From Casuarius casuarius (taxonomy: Eukaryota; Chordata; Aves; Casuariiformes; Casuariidae): a stretch of 64,000 bases of DNA. The notes under the pieces were generated by a model. That model had not been told where the DNA came from, made no database searches, and worked only from the letters and a program-made list of their open reading frames with translations. The DNA lies in NCBI GenBank assembly GCA_003342895.1, contig PTFA01000486.1, positions 227,921-291,920 of the forward strand, given 5' to 3'. The position numbers were made by a program, and so were the translations under genes. The number at the start of each line of letters is the position of its first letter. The stretch's first letter is position 1. This document shows, piece by piece, positions 36,945-47,801 of the stretch.

Positions 36945-39900
36945 GTGAGTATATACCCTGCAATGTACTGCTATTTGTCTAAAAATGATTTTATTGGAGT
37001 TTAATGTGGTAAAAGTGCATGGTTTTATGGGGTGCTACTTTACAATTGCCTGTATGGTAGGAGAGAGGAACCATTTGGCAAATCAGGCTAGACCAAATGG
37101 CATTCATCTGGTTAATCACTAGCTATTAAAATAGCATCAAATCATAGCAACCTATTTGTTTATCATTCAGTGCACAATTTTCTGCACAGTATATTCATAA
37201 CTGCTGTACCCAAGCTAATTTTAAATGAGCTAACAAAGCCATTTTCCAGCACTCTCCTGGAAATGGGTCTGTAAACTGATAGATCTCACTGCTTCTGGGG
37301 CTATGCCCCCATAAAATCAGAGCTGAGGACATTGGCATTTAACTTTGAAATAAGCTGATGCATGTTTTAGAACCAGCTTTAAAACTGTGTGTTTTTTTAA
37401 TCTTTTGCATTATTCCAAGTTTCATTCAATTTATGGTGTCTCTAAGCAGGTTACATCAACTACGTTCTTTCCAAGCATGAACATTCAGGGTCCATTGCAG
37501 ATTGCTTCGAGATTTCTGTTAGTGATGGCCTTTAGTAAGTCCACAGAGGTTCCTTTCTGTGCCATCATGAATTGAGTAAATGACAAATCTCTTTTCTTCA
37601 ACTCAGGAACATAAGAGTAACTTTGACCTTGGTCTTCAAAGGTAAAGCACCAATCTCTTTCCAAGGGCTGATGTCTCACAGTAGAGATCAGTAGGAGTAG
37701 GACCTCCCTATGATTAAGGAAAGCAGAATACTAGAGCTGTGGTCTGTGCAGAGATTAAATTAACTGACTTTAGTAGCAAGGGAAAAAAAAAGATGAAGTT
37801 GTGGTAGGGACAAATAAATTGTTCCTATTGTTTGTATTGCAGTACTGCTTAGGAGCCTTCATGANGAACCAAAAATCAGAGAAACAAATTGTCCTTGCAC
37901 CAAATATTTTTTTCCACATAAATAAATGCAGAGTGCAAAATTTCTCCTTTGATACATCTAGGTGTCCTCCTAATCTAACTTGCCACCTTTAAATTTACAT
38001 AATTTTTATTTTGGATAGGCAGAGGCCATACATGCAGAAGAATGAATACAAATTGGTTTTGGCAGAACTGGTCTTATACAGATTCCCACTGTGTCCACAC
38101 TCTTAGTGTAAGTGAAAAAAGTGTGCCCTTATTTTTAGGGATGCAATGGGAAACAGTCAAACCTCAGAGCTGTCTTAAAGCTAGCTGAATAGTTGGCTTG
38201 GTATTTTATTCTATGTGTCAGTTGATTGGTCATTTTATCACCAGTTAGGAAGTGAAATTAGATAATCTAGATGCCATATGGTATACAGTATTTATAGTTT
38301 AGTATGTTTTCAATACATGTGTGCTAAAGCCTGCTTCAGGGAGTTGTTATGGTCCTTGTGTTTACAGGATTTGGGTCTTGGGTTGAAGAAGAAACTGACA
38401 GTTTCTAATTATTTGATTTAAACTGATACATCGGTGGCCACATGGATGAGCCCTAATTAATGTCAATTTACACTTTCTGTCCTTAGTCAGGGAGGCTTTC
38501 AGTTGCTGCCCTGGATTAGACCCGGTGCCCTTGTAGTTCTGTTTCTGATCTCTGGCAATGATCAGGACTAGAAGATCTCAGAGGAAGGTGTTAGACCCCT
38601 CCAGGAGGTCAGTGATGCTCAACTTCCACCCAGGCCCCCTTCCCACCCAGCCATAAGCATGTGGTNTCTCATGAATGTCTCCAGCAAGGGGAATTTAACC
38701 CTGAAGCATCTCAGTGAGGATTATTGTCAGCATTATGGGTTTAAATTTGGGAATTCTTGCTTCCATAAAAATGCTCCCTTCCCTTTAAGTCTTGATAAAT
38801 AAGAAGCTAAAGGATTAATTATGTGGGACATTAGTCACTCAGTATATGTCATTATGTTCTCAAAGCAAGACTAAATGAATGCTGCAGAAGGGTCTTAGAG
38901 ATCTCNACTTGGAGCTGTCTCAAATGTGATAAAATAGGAGTGTATTCTTAATCCCAAACATTAGTTGCCTTGTACAGATACCCATGCTAGGGAGCCTAGG
39001 GAGTTGCATGGTGTGAATATCCTTAATAAAGATAATTTCTTGACTGCTTCTCATCAAACAAGATCCCCATGCATATCTTCAACTCCAGTAATAGTAGTAG
39101 CAAAATGTGCTAGACTTTAGAGCATGTGTGTTGGCCTGTTTGAGATCCACTTTCCAGTCATCATCCCTATCTCTGCTACCATGTCTTAGTTACTCAAACC
39201 TGTCATAATGTCAGACAGGGCAGAAACTGGCCAAAACCAGACCAATAATTTTTTAAAAGTGGTAAATAATAACAATTATAAACAACAAACTTTGAGACAG
39301 AAAAAGGAATGTTCAATTGGCCTTTAAGAACCAGAGAACATTTGAACAAAGCTGAGTTAATAATGTTACAGTCAGTTTTTTTGGATATAATTTTTGAAGA
39401 ATATGATTTCATAATCCGCTGTCTCTAGTGAACAACAAGACCTCTGTAAACACTCAATATTCAAATAGAAAATTGTTTCTTGTAGGCTTCCATGGCACAA
39501 AATAAAAGCTCTGTAAATCTGGGCCTCCATATGTGGCTCTCAGCTGGTGCAAGTCCCTGAATGAATTACATGTGAACAGAAAAATTAATGCTGCACACAT
39601 GGTGGCCAAACTTGAAAGCAAAAATTGCAACTGAGAATATACTGCAGTGGATTGTGAAATATTTGAAGATAAATAGAAGCTTGAGTCCTTGTTGATATGA
39701 TGCATCATTGATGCATTTCAAGGGATATACAACTATCACAGTGAGAAATTATAACACTGAGATCATATTTGGGGGAGTGCAAGGAATCACCCTTTAAAAT
39801 CAGAAAATGAATTTAATCAGAATGCAAACTGAAAAGAAAAATATGCAATAATGAATCCTTACCATCATTTTGAACATAAATTAATTGGATAAACTACTTT

Positions 39901-41360
39901 CCCTTTCTTTTGAAATCCCACAACTTACTGTTGCAGCAAATGAGTAAGTTATACAGGTTTTGAAGCCATTATGCTTTAAACCTGCTTTTTTTTTTAATCT
40001 CTAAATGTTGATGACAAATTGCTTAAGAGTTTCTATGCTTTTGAAACAGTTGCAATCTTGTTGTTGTTGTTGTTTTTCCCCCTTCTCATCTAGGCAGAGG
40101 AGGAGGAAAGAATGTGCATGTTATAATGAATTCTAAATGAGGGCTGTGCCTCCCCTGTTTGTAAAAAGCCAAGCAAAGCAGTAAAAATAATAAATAAAAC
40201 AAATGAAACCCTCTTTAATCCATTCATGAGCTTGAGTGTTTCAAGCAGACCGTAATATTAAAACAGAGAGTTCTGAAAGAGATGGATCTGAGGAAAGGGT
40301 TGTTGCTGAGGCAATGTCAGCCTATTTAATTGAATTACTTATTTGTCAGCACTGTATTTTCCCATGTCCAGGATTCTTACTGTTGATTCAAGGCTTAAGG
40401 CCTAAATAGAAAGGGCAACAACTGTCATGTATTTTGATCCTGAACAAGCTGTGTCCTTTCAAAATGCCAGCATTGGGAAGAGGGCTGGAGTGTTTTGCTG
40501 CAATAGAGGGCAACAGCAAATGAGTTAATGAAAATGTTCCCCCATGTATTTCACCTTGCCGCAGTACCCTGAGAGCATTCAGGGAACTTGTCCTGAGAAT
40601 CCTTAAGCCTGTTGTTATTTCTATAGCAGTTTACTTGCATTTATCACAGGGACATCTGGGACTGGGGTAGTGAACCAAGAATGGGGCTAGAAGCCAGGAG
40701 CTCTCAATTCACTCATTTCTTTGTCTGAATTGATTTGGCAGGGTTTTTATATATAAAATCTATACTTTAGTCATGAACAATTGCAAATATTCACTGCTTT
40801 ATGGTCAGAATTTAAACTGTTTTTCTAGTTGATTTGTTGCACAAAATAAGTGGTTGTATTTCTCTTCCCTAGATGGTTATCTTACACTTCATGCTCCACA
40901 GTAGGGCAGGAGGGAGCCACCGGGACTTGCAATGCAACAGTTCAGGCTGAAGTAGGAGATAAATAAAACTTGTAAGCTTTAGGTCAGAGTATTGGTTCCA
41001 TTTATATAAAGAGAGCTTAGTGCTTCTTGTCTGTAACTGTCTCAGCCACCTAATTACTACTGCCGTATAAATAAGAATAAATAGAGTTTTTGACTATTTC
41101 TTCTCTTCTGTGCCCATACCAGCTTTGTTTAAAGAATGATTGAGGGGAAAAACATGTATGTTAAGATCTACTGGCTTAAATTTATTCTTTCTCTTGTTCT
41201 CTTTATATAGAAAAAACCTCAGTGTCTCCGATTATGAAAATCATTATCAGAACTTTGTCCAACTCTTTTAACTGTCTGTCTTTGCCAAAATTTTGGGAAC
41301 CTATTCCCACTGGTATGTCCAACTTGAACCGTACCATAGCTCGAGTGAATGTGTCTGCAG
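36945..41360 (+). other. FREM1: FREM1 intron
   Basis: A 4.4-kb AT-rich intron with a GTT microsatellite at about 40050-40070. Just before the next exon, 41222-41360 is open on both strands and more GC-rich than its surroundings, but it does not fit FREM1 and is unassigned. No transposable element is recognised. Confidence 0.55.
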
Positions 41361-41480
41361 GGCACTCTAGCTGCTCTAAGGACGACACTGGAAGAAGGAT
41401 GCTTGAAACTGGCTTCCTCCGTGCAACTGTTCATCGAAGAAAACTCTGCTGAGCCACACTTTAAAATTCAGCCAAGTGCT
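41361..41480 (+). pseudogene. FREM1: Probable FREM1 exon remnant (two frame changes)
   Basis: After GTGTCTGCAG the sequence reads HSSCSKDDTGRRMLE, against DSFQWKDMNAFHINY with Lys-Asp in register. Further on, in another frame, it reads QLFIEENSAEPHFKI, against HLRIEPTADQFTVYV. The distance between the two blocks fits the family. The first block implies one base lost at the exon start and the second a compensating gain near 41424. The 3' border is uncertain and the end coordinate approximate. Identity is modest; position between two firm exons is the main support. Confidence 0.5.
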
Positions 41481-43734
41481 CTGTGAATCTTTCTGAGTGA
41501 TACTTGCCCAACTTACTGTGTCTGGGTCCTCAATCATGTTTCATTTATATAGAGTGTCTATAACCTAGGTATCTCCTTTTTCATTGTGTAGTACTCCAGA
41601 AGCCTATGAAACTTCCCTTTTTGAAGGCTGGAACAGCTCTTCCCTTATTACATGAGTTACACAGATTAATGCCTGCTTCTGCTTGCTTTGATACTAGGGG
41701 CATAAAACAAGTTGACTTCAGTGCTGTGGGATCATGCTCTCAATATTCTGCATGCTGAGTGCAGAATTTGGCTGTTTTAGACTAAATTGCACGTAAATCG
41801 TGCTTAAAAGATAATGAAAAGGAGTGTGGGCATCGTGTTCCCTGAAATACATCGTATACAAATTGGGTCAAATAAGGCCTATGCAAACCAGTTATGTCTG
41901 CCCTTGAGTCTTTATTTATCATCACAACAAAGATAGAGGAAGGGAAATGCCAATGTCTCTATTTACAGAAAAAAAGTGGGACACAAAGATGTTGTAGGAC
42001 TTGTCCAAGCATACTCGAGGATGGTATAGCAGAGCAGGGAATTCAAATTTCAAAGCACGAGGCTCACCACTAGCTTATCCTCCAGAACAGAGCAAACAGG
42101 CTGCTCAGTGAAAGTGAAAATTCAAAGGAACTTCTGTTAAGTTAAACTGAAAATCTCTTGCTGTTCTCTGACTAATTGAAAAGTCAAAGGCAAAAATGTT
42201 TCTGTGGGATCTAAATGTTTCATTTGCCATCTTGCCTAATGATTTTATGAAGCTTAAATTTAAATATGATTTCAAATAAAACCTGAAATACTTTATTTTA
42301 AACACTACGTTTTTCAGTTTTGTGGGATTTTTTTTTTGACCAAAGTACTTTGTTGAAGCTGACACATTTGTGAAATGTTTTGGTCAGCTGTATTCTGAAT
42401 GTTACTGACACATGCTCACACATACATGTATGACCTCTTCCCAGAGGCTTAAAATTTACCCCCAAATTCACTCCCAGAAGAGAACCTTGTGCACTTCTTA
42501 TTCAAAATTGAGACTCAAGAGGGAAGATTTCNTAATTTCATGAATTAGGCTTCTGGTTTAAAATGCCTCTACTTATGACATNCTCAGTTTTTATACTTTT
42601 NAAAAAATGATTGAATTTCTTTGACTTCATTCAGTTTAGAAGAATTTTAAACACATTCTGCTCATTTTCTAGTTCTGATTCTGATGTGTGAGAAGCGCAT
42701 GTCTGCTCTGAACCCACCACATGTTAAAAGAATGAATATTAACTTTTGTTTTTTCAAAGTGACTCTTTAATTGAAAATTTAAATATTTAATGAGCTATTT
42801 CTATCCAGAAGGGAAGGAAAAAAATCTACAGTTCTTTCCTGGGCAAAACTCATCCTGGAGTCTGGTACAACATCAGTGGTGAGCTGGAAGTCGTAAGGTA
42901 ACAGCAATTAGTGATAATACAGTGTGCACATAGGACACCCCTGGTAGCATAGAGTCTGCAACCCCAGCTCTGCTTGCAGCCCACTCTAAGTTACCTATAT
43001 CCTTTGACATATAGTCTACCTNCAATATTTCAGTTGGAAACAATCTCTGGCTATGGTTCTTTGAGTCCTTACTCCATCAATGTCTTTGGGTAAAATTTGG
43101 TTCTAGTCAAATAAAAGCTGTAATNGAAACGAACAGCATTTCTAATTGAGCAAGGACTCCTTGGTAAGGGAGGGCAGCAGTTCTGTTGAGATCACTGGTT
43201 CATGCTTCTCTCCCCATGTAGGAGACCAAACTAATTTATTTATGAAAGCAAAGCAACATACCGGATTAGCCACGTAACTAGTTATCTGCATTGTTTAGAT
43301 TCACTTGTTTGCTTTCTCATGACATTCAAGTAAACAAGCTATATGTCAATGAGAGTGTTGGCACTCTATCATATATTATAGACTAGTTTGAAGTGCAAAA
43401 AAGATCCTGTTATGGGGCTACATGCATTTTTTTTTTCCTGTGAGCATATGCTGCGAGTGGAAAAGGACTCTACGATGTGAACGGAGGTTTCATTAATGAG
43501 GATATGTAGAACTCCCTGCATAAAAAAAGTAAAAGCAAATCTGGGAGCACCAGTGGAATTTGCGGGCTTGTATCCATGTGGAAGAGGCACCCACATAAAC
43601 ATACTGAAGGCAATGGCACGATCTGCTCTTCCCCTTTAGTCTTCCTCCTGCGCCTCCCTGTAAATGTAGCATGTTTGCCAGTCTCAGGCAGTTTGGTTAC
43701 AAAATGTGTCCCTTTTTGTGCGTCTGGTCTCCAG
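41481..43734 (+). other. FREM1: FREM1 intron
   Basis: AT-rich intron-like sequence. Nothing recognised beyond short T/A tracts and clustered Ns at 42532-42601. Confidence 0.55.
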
Positions 43735-43811
43735 AGATCAGATTTTACAAGCAATAGGAAAGCAGACATTTCCACTGTAAGTTTTAATATTTCTCTCTAT
43801 CAGAAAGACAG
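43735..43811 (+). pseudogene. FREM1: Possible FREM1 exon remnant (weak)
   Basis: After TCTGGTCTCCAG the frame reads RSDFTSNRKADIS, then TVSFNISLYQKD. This weakly follows the family's GKHHSLEIPFSIIINPTND, which should lie between the previous remnant and the exon at 43940. Only F, I and D positions agree. A GTAAGT at 43777 inside the segment could instead be a cryptic donor. Treat this as a suggestion. Confidence 0.22.
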
Positions 43812-43939
43812 GCACTCTGTTAGGAAATATTTTTTGCTATCCTGTCATTCTGGTTTTTAAAGTTCCTGTTTATCCTTTTCAGAAATGTTTAAAATTGGCT
43901 TTGCTTTGTTTTGTCTCCTCTGACTTTTGCTTTTAACAG

Positions 43940-44166
43940 ATAGTGGAAGGTGACTTATGTGTTATGGATGGAGCACTCCGAATGCTGAAGACCTCGATGT
44001 CCCTCAGGATGNTCTGAGCCTCTCCGTCATTACCCTCCCTCCCGCTCACGGATTGATATTAAATGGACTCTGTGGCAGCGACGTTGGTTGGTACGAGTTG
44101 CTGACCTCAGCAAAGCTTCAGCAAGACTACAAATTCACGGCTTTTCCCTGGCTGAACTCAAACAAG
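43940..44166 (+). pseudogene. FREM1: FREM1 exon with two 1-nt frame changes
   Basis: The acceptor is GCTTTTAACAG. The first frame reads IVEGDLCVMDGALR. The second (from about 43978) reads NAEDLDVPQD, LSLSVITLPPAHGLILNGL, then YELLTSAKLQQDY. The third (from about 44133) reads IHGFSLAELKQ and ends G|GTCTGA, its phase-1 G joining the next exon to give Gly. The mammalian exon has ITVCEGQMKELDSS, VDLDIPQDALLFSIT, RHGLL, then VHSFSMELLKTG. Both shifts are consistent with single-base losses (227 nt against an expected 3n+1). An N at 44012 lies where C would give the family Ala. It is followed 250 bp later by a CpG-rich patch. Confidence 0.88.
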
Positions 44167-44420
44167 GTCTGAGTAATGGGACTTTGGCTTTCCTTCACTG
44201 GCTTTTATTGTTTATACGCTTTTTGCTGCATCAGGGCTATGGGGATTATATATGATTGCAGGCGGACAAAATGGGCTCCCTAGTCGTGTGGTGTTAACAC
44301 CCTATTAGGAGACCTGGATTAANTACAGCCCCTCCCGCAGCCCGTCTGGGAGGATACAGTCAGAGGACTGTATCTCTGTCCATAGGACGTTTTGTTTGCA
44401 CTGGAGGGGAGTTTTGCAGG

Positions 44421-44560
44421 CGGGGGTGAGCCCTTGGCGCTGAACGCCGGCCGAGATGCCTTTCTCGCCGCTGAGCGGTGGCCGGCCGGNGATGCGCGAG
44501 CGGCGGATGGCCTCTGCTGGGAGCCGCCGCTCATTGCAGCACGCCTCGGCGCTGAGCCTC
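44421..44560. promoter_or_regulatory. CpG-island-like patch in a FREM1 intron
   Basis: About twenty CpG dinucleotides fall within 140 bases, in a region whose surroundings are CpG-poor. GC-rich sequence continues to about 45.1 kb. In vertebrates such patches often mark promoters or developmental enhancers. No TATA element or known transcript start is evident, so a role as an internal promoter is inference. Confidence 0.45.
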
Positions 44561-45218
44561 TCCTCCGAAAGCAGCCCAGCCAAGTACGAGACATGCAGTA
44601 TTTTCTGTGCAAAACGAGCTGGGGAGTTGCTGCCAGAAGAGAGAGCAGTGTTGGCAGTGCTGCATGGAGCTGATGGCTTGCGCTGCAGCTTTCTCACAAG
44701 CATAAGGGAACAACTGTGCAAACCCTTTCCCTGTTCCCTTCTTCCCCCCTTCACTGGTCCCCCTTTTTATTATTTTTACCCCCACAAAAGTTCCATGCAG
44801 ATTCTTAGGAGGTTTCCGCCAGAGCTGCTGCTCCATGGGCTGCACACTTTCCCTCCCGGCGCACCGCAGCCAAGCCAAAGGCAGATGAGGGACAGCAGCT
44901 CTGGCCAGCTCAGGCAGGAGCTTAAGCATGTGAGGGACCCAAAGGCATCTCCGAAGCTGCCAACACAACTGCCTGCAGAATCTGCTAAGGAACCAGATGC
45001 AGCGGGGGAAAAAAAAAAATCCCTTCCCCAGCTTGGCATCTGTGCTCCGCGCGTGCCAAGCGGAGAGAGGGAATGGGGTGGGGAGAGGAAGTGGCTGAGG
45101 GCTGGGGGCTATTTGGCACCCCAGCAACCCGCAAACGGTTTTGGTTTGGAGCTGAGAAACAAACTACTTAGGCTAATGTAAAGCGTGTGTTTTTTAAATG
45201 AGAAAAGACCTTATTGAA

Positions 45219-45250
45219 ATTAAAAAAAAAGAAAAGAAAAGAAAAAAACG
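45219..45250. repeat. A-rich simple tract (AAAAG units)
   Basis: An A homopolymer is followed by AAAAG-type units. Simple sequence in an intron with no recognisable retroelement body. Confidence 0.7.
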
Positions 45251-47656
45251 TGAATTCTGCAGACTGAGTTCAGCGAAGAATAAATCTTCCTAAAAAAGAG
45301 AGGCCTTTTTTGGTGGGAGGGGAAGGTTTGAGTATAGGCTGTATTGATTGCAGTCACAAGGAGGAAGACCCATTCATTATCTATTTCAGTTGTGACATTG
45401 CAGGATATGCTGAAGGTATCCTGGGACTGTTCAGCACTGACAGTCAAATCACACAGTTATAAAAACCTATTTGCTTGTTTAATGTTCAAGCCTGTACAAA
45501 CTGCTTGAAGGAAGATATAAAGCAGGTGTTAGAAGCCTCTGGAAAGTTTGCTGTCAGTTACTGCAATTTCCTCTTCCCAACAAAGACTTAAAAGCTGAAT
45601 GGATCTTTTCAGTTATGTAAATGNACTTTTCCATAAATACTTATTTTGCAGCATAAACCAAAAAACATCTGCGGGTGTGCCATACTCTTAGCTGCTAACT
45701 GATCTAATCCCACTCACTTCAGGAAGGTTGCAGAGGTACTCTGGCTCGCAGCAGCCCAGGCCGGCTCTGAACAGCAATGTCCAAGGCTGAACCCCGGCTG
45801 CGGAGGTGCATCTTCCACCGTGCATTTTTGATGACACAAATGCATCCCCCGGGGGCATGCTCCACTCTCCAGCAGGGAGTAGAAATTGGACAGGATGTAT
45901 TTTTCAATTTTGCAAGATTTTAATCTAATGGAAATTGTCTCACTGGTACTGATTTATTAGGAGAAAACCTCCTCCTCCCCAATTTGAAAGGAATATATCT
46001 GCATAAATTGTATACTGAGGCCAGGAAGGCTAACCTATTGCGCGTTGTTTCTAAAGAGCCAGGAGTTTATTCAGCTTCTGGACTGTGCATTAAAACTCCT
46101 TTACAGGCACAGCTGGGTTCGAGTTCTTTCTCTGACATTTCACCCTGCGAAGGCTATATGCCAGTTAATGGTAATGCTGCAGACTAGACTGGGAGGGTTG
46201 GGCTTAAGCGCAAGCTCTTAACCCGGCAAATGGCTGGTGGATTCAGGAGATAACAATGACTACAACTGCCGATGCGCTTTGGGGGAGGGAGATAAATCTA
46301 AGCGAAACTGTGGGATGTCCTGGTTTTGAGTAACATCTTAACAATCTTCAGAGAACAAGAAAGTGGAAAAGATTTTGTTTCTGTATCTCTTGTTTGTTGC
46401 TCAGGATGACTTTTATGGAATTAAGCTACTTATTTCTAGGAATGTTTTTCCTTCAGCGCAGTCTTCGAAATTCAGAAATATTCAAATATTTTTCCCAATG
46501 TATTCAAGCACCTAAGGTTTAGCAAACTCTGGATCCATTTACTTGCATACTTCCAAGCTGATGACTATCCCTGTTCTAATTAAGCATGTTCCATAAACAG
46601 CTTGATGAGTTTCATCATTAGCTCATTCTAAAATGGGTCAAAGATCTGTGTAAGGTTAGGAAGTTACATTAGGTTTATGGGAGTATTGTTTCAAATCTTA
46701 CTGCGGTCACTGACTTTCTAGGTTACTTGTTTAATTTGGCTTGTGCCTGTCTGTGTTTTCCTACTGCATCAAGGTTTTGGCAAGCTAAGTCCACTGGCTG
46801 AGTGTGAAACACTTGGACGCCGTAGTGATAAGGGCTATGTCTGTGCCCACAGAGCATGACATTTAACAAGACCTCTAGCTCCGCAGAGCATGCACGTTCA
46901 AGAACACATTGTGTATTACTCTTTTTTAAGTGCCCCAAAAATTTATTGAAGGAATTGCCAGTATTTCATTGGTGATCAAGGACTCATATGGGAGCTGCTT
47001 CAAAGCTTGCCAAACTTGGATGGCTCTCTGCTCTGCAAGTTAACTCGGGAGTGATTTCAAAAGCCAGCCATGATTCTTCTGGTCTTGGATATGCAGGAAT
47101 AGGAGCAAGAATAAATGAACCCACCCAGGGCTGCTAAACACAAACGTACTGCATCTGCTTCTGGAGGGGTCTGAGCCACAGGTCACTGTAACATGGGACA
47201 ACATAGGAGAGAAATATCAAATGCCTTGCACTAATCTTACACCCTGTGTTGGCACTCACTGCTGGTCCTTGTCAGAGGCAGGATACCTGTGGTCTGAAGC
47301 TGTGCAGCCATTGCCACGTGTGAGAACAGCCATGGTACGTAGCAGACGGTGTGAGAGGAGTAGCATCCCAACTGGGTGGCCGTAAGTTGTTAGGGTTTGT
47401 GCAATGCTTGCAAGGTAGGATCCTGCTCCATGACTGCATCTCAATAGGAACAAGACTTCGTTTTAGTGGAAGCAGGATGGGCCCTTTGGCTCACTGCGGC
47501 ACTGATTCTGTGGTATTTAAAGATTGCAACAAATGTCTTAAATTCCAGGGAGAATTGAGATACTTGTTATTTCTAAACTAAGAAATAATANGATCGCTGT
47601 GTTTTAAGTTTGTAGTGTCCAGGGTTTTCATTTTAATTTCCCCCTCTTTCCTATAG

Positions 47657-47801
47657 GACTGATGCTAGTGTACATGCATGATGACACAGAAAGCCTAGAG
47701 GATAGTTTTACCGTGCAGCTGACAGATGGCAAGTGCACAGTCCAAGGGACACTTTACATCTACATCATGCCAGTCAACGATGAAATCCCTCATCTTTCCA
47801 G
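47657..47801 (+). CDS. FREM1: FREM1 exon, end of a CSPG repeat (frame open)
   Basis: A 145-nt exon, phase 1 in and phase 2 out, after CTTTCCTATAG. It reads GLMLVYMHDDTESLEDSF, TVQLTDGKCTVQGTLYIYI, then MPVNDEIPHLS. Mammals have GMRLTYMHDDSESLADDF, TIQLSDGKHKILKTISVEV and IPVNDEKPMLS. The HDD-ES-D, TDGK and PVNDE landmarks of CSPG repeats are all intact. The donor CCAG|GTTAGC leaves AG, which the G of the next exon completes to Arg. It is well preserved even though both neighbouring exons are broken. Confidence 0.92.

Larger units (their letters stand above)
44167..47656 (+). other. FREM1: FREM1 intron with CpG-rich 5' part
   Basis: A 3.5-kb intron. Its first kilobase is GC-rich and contains a dense CpG patch (44421-44560). 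Open frames there reach 241 codons (+, 44456-45181) and 198 codons (-, 44531-45127), but they overlap each other and look like chance openings in GC-rich DNA; neither resembles a known protein. An A/G-rich tract lies at 45219-45250. Confidence 0.6.

Noticed and set aside
44456..45181. 241-codon open frame on the + strand
   Set aside because: It overlaps a 198-codon frame on the other strand in GC-rich, CpG-rich DNA, contains an N, and resembles no known protein. A chance opening is more likely.
46113..46123. GGTTCGAGTTC, like a tRNA B box
   Set aside because: No A box at the right distance and no cloverleaf can be folded around it.
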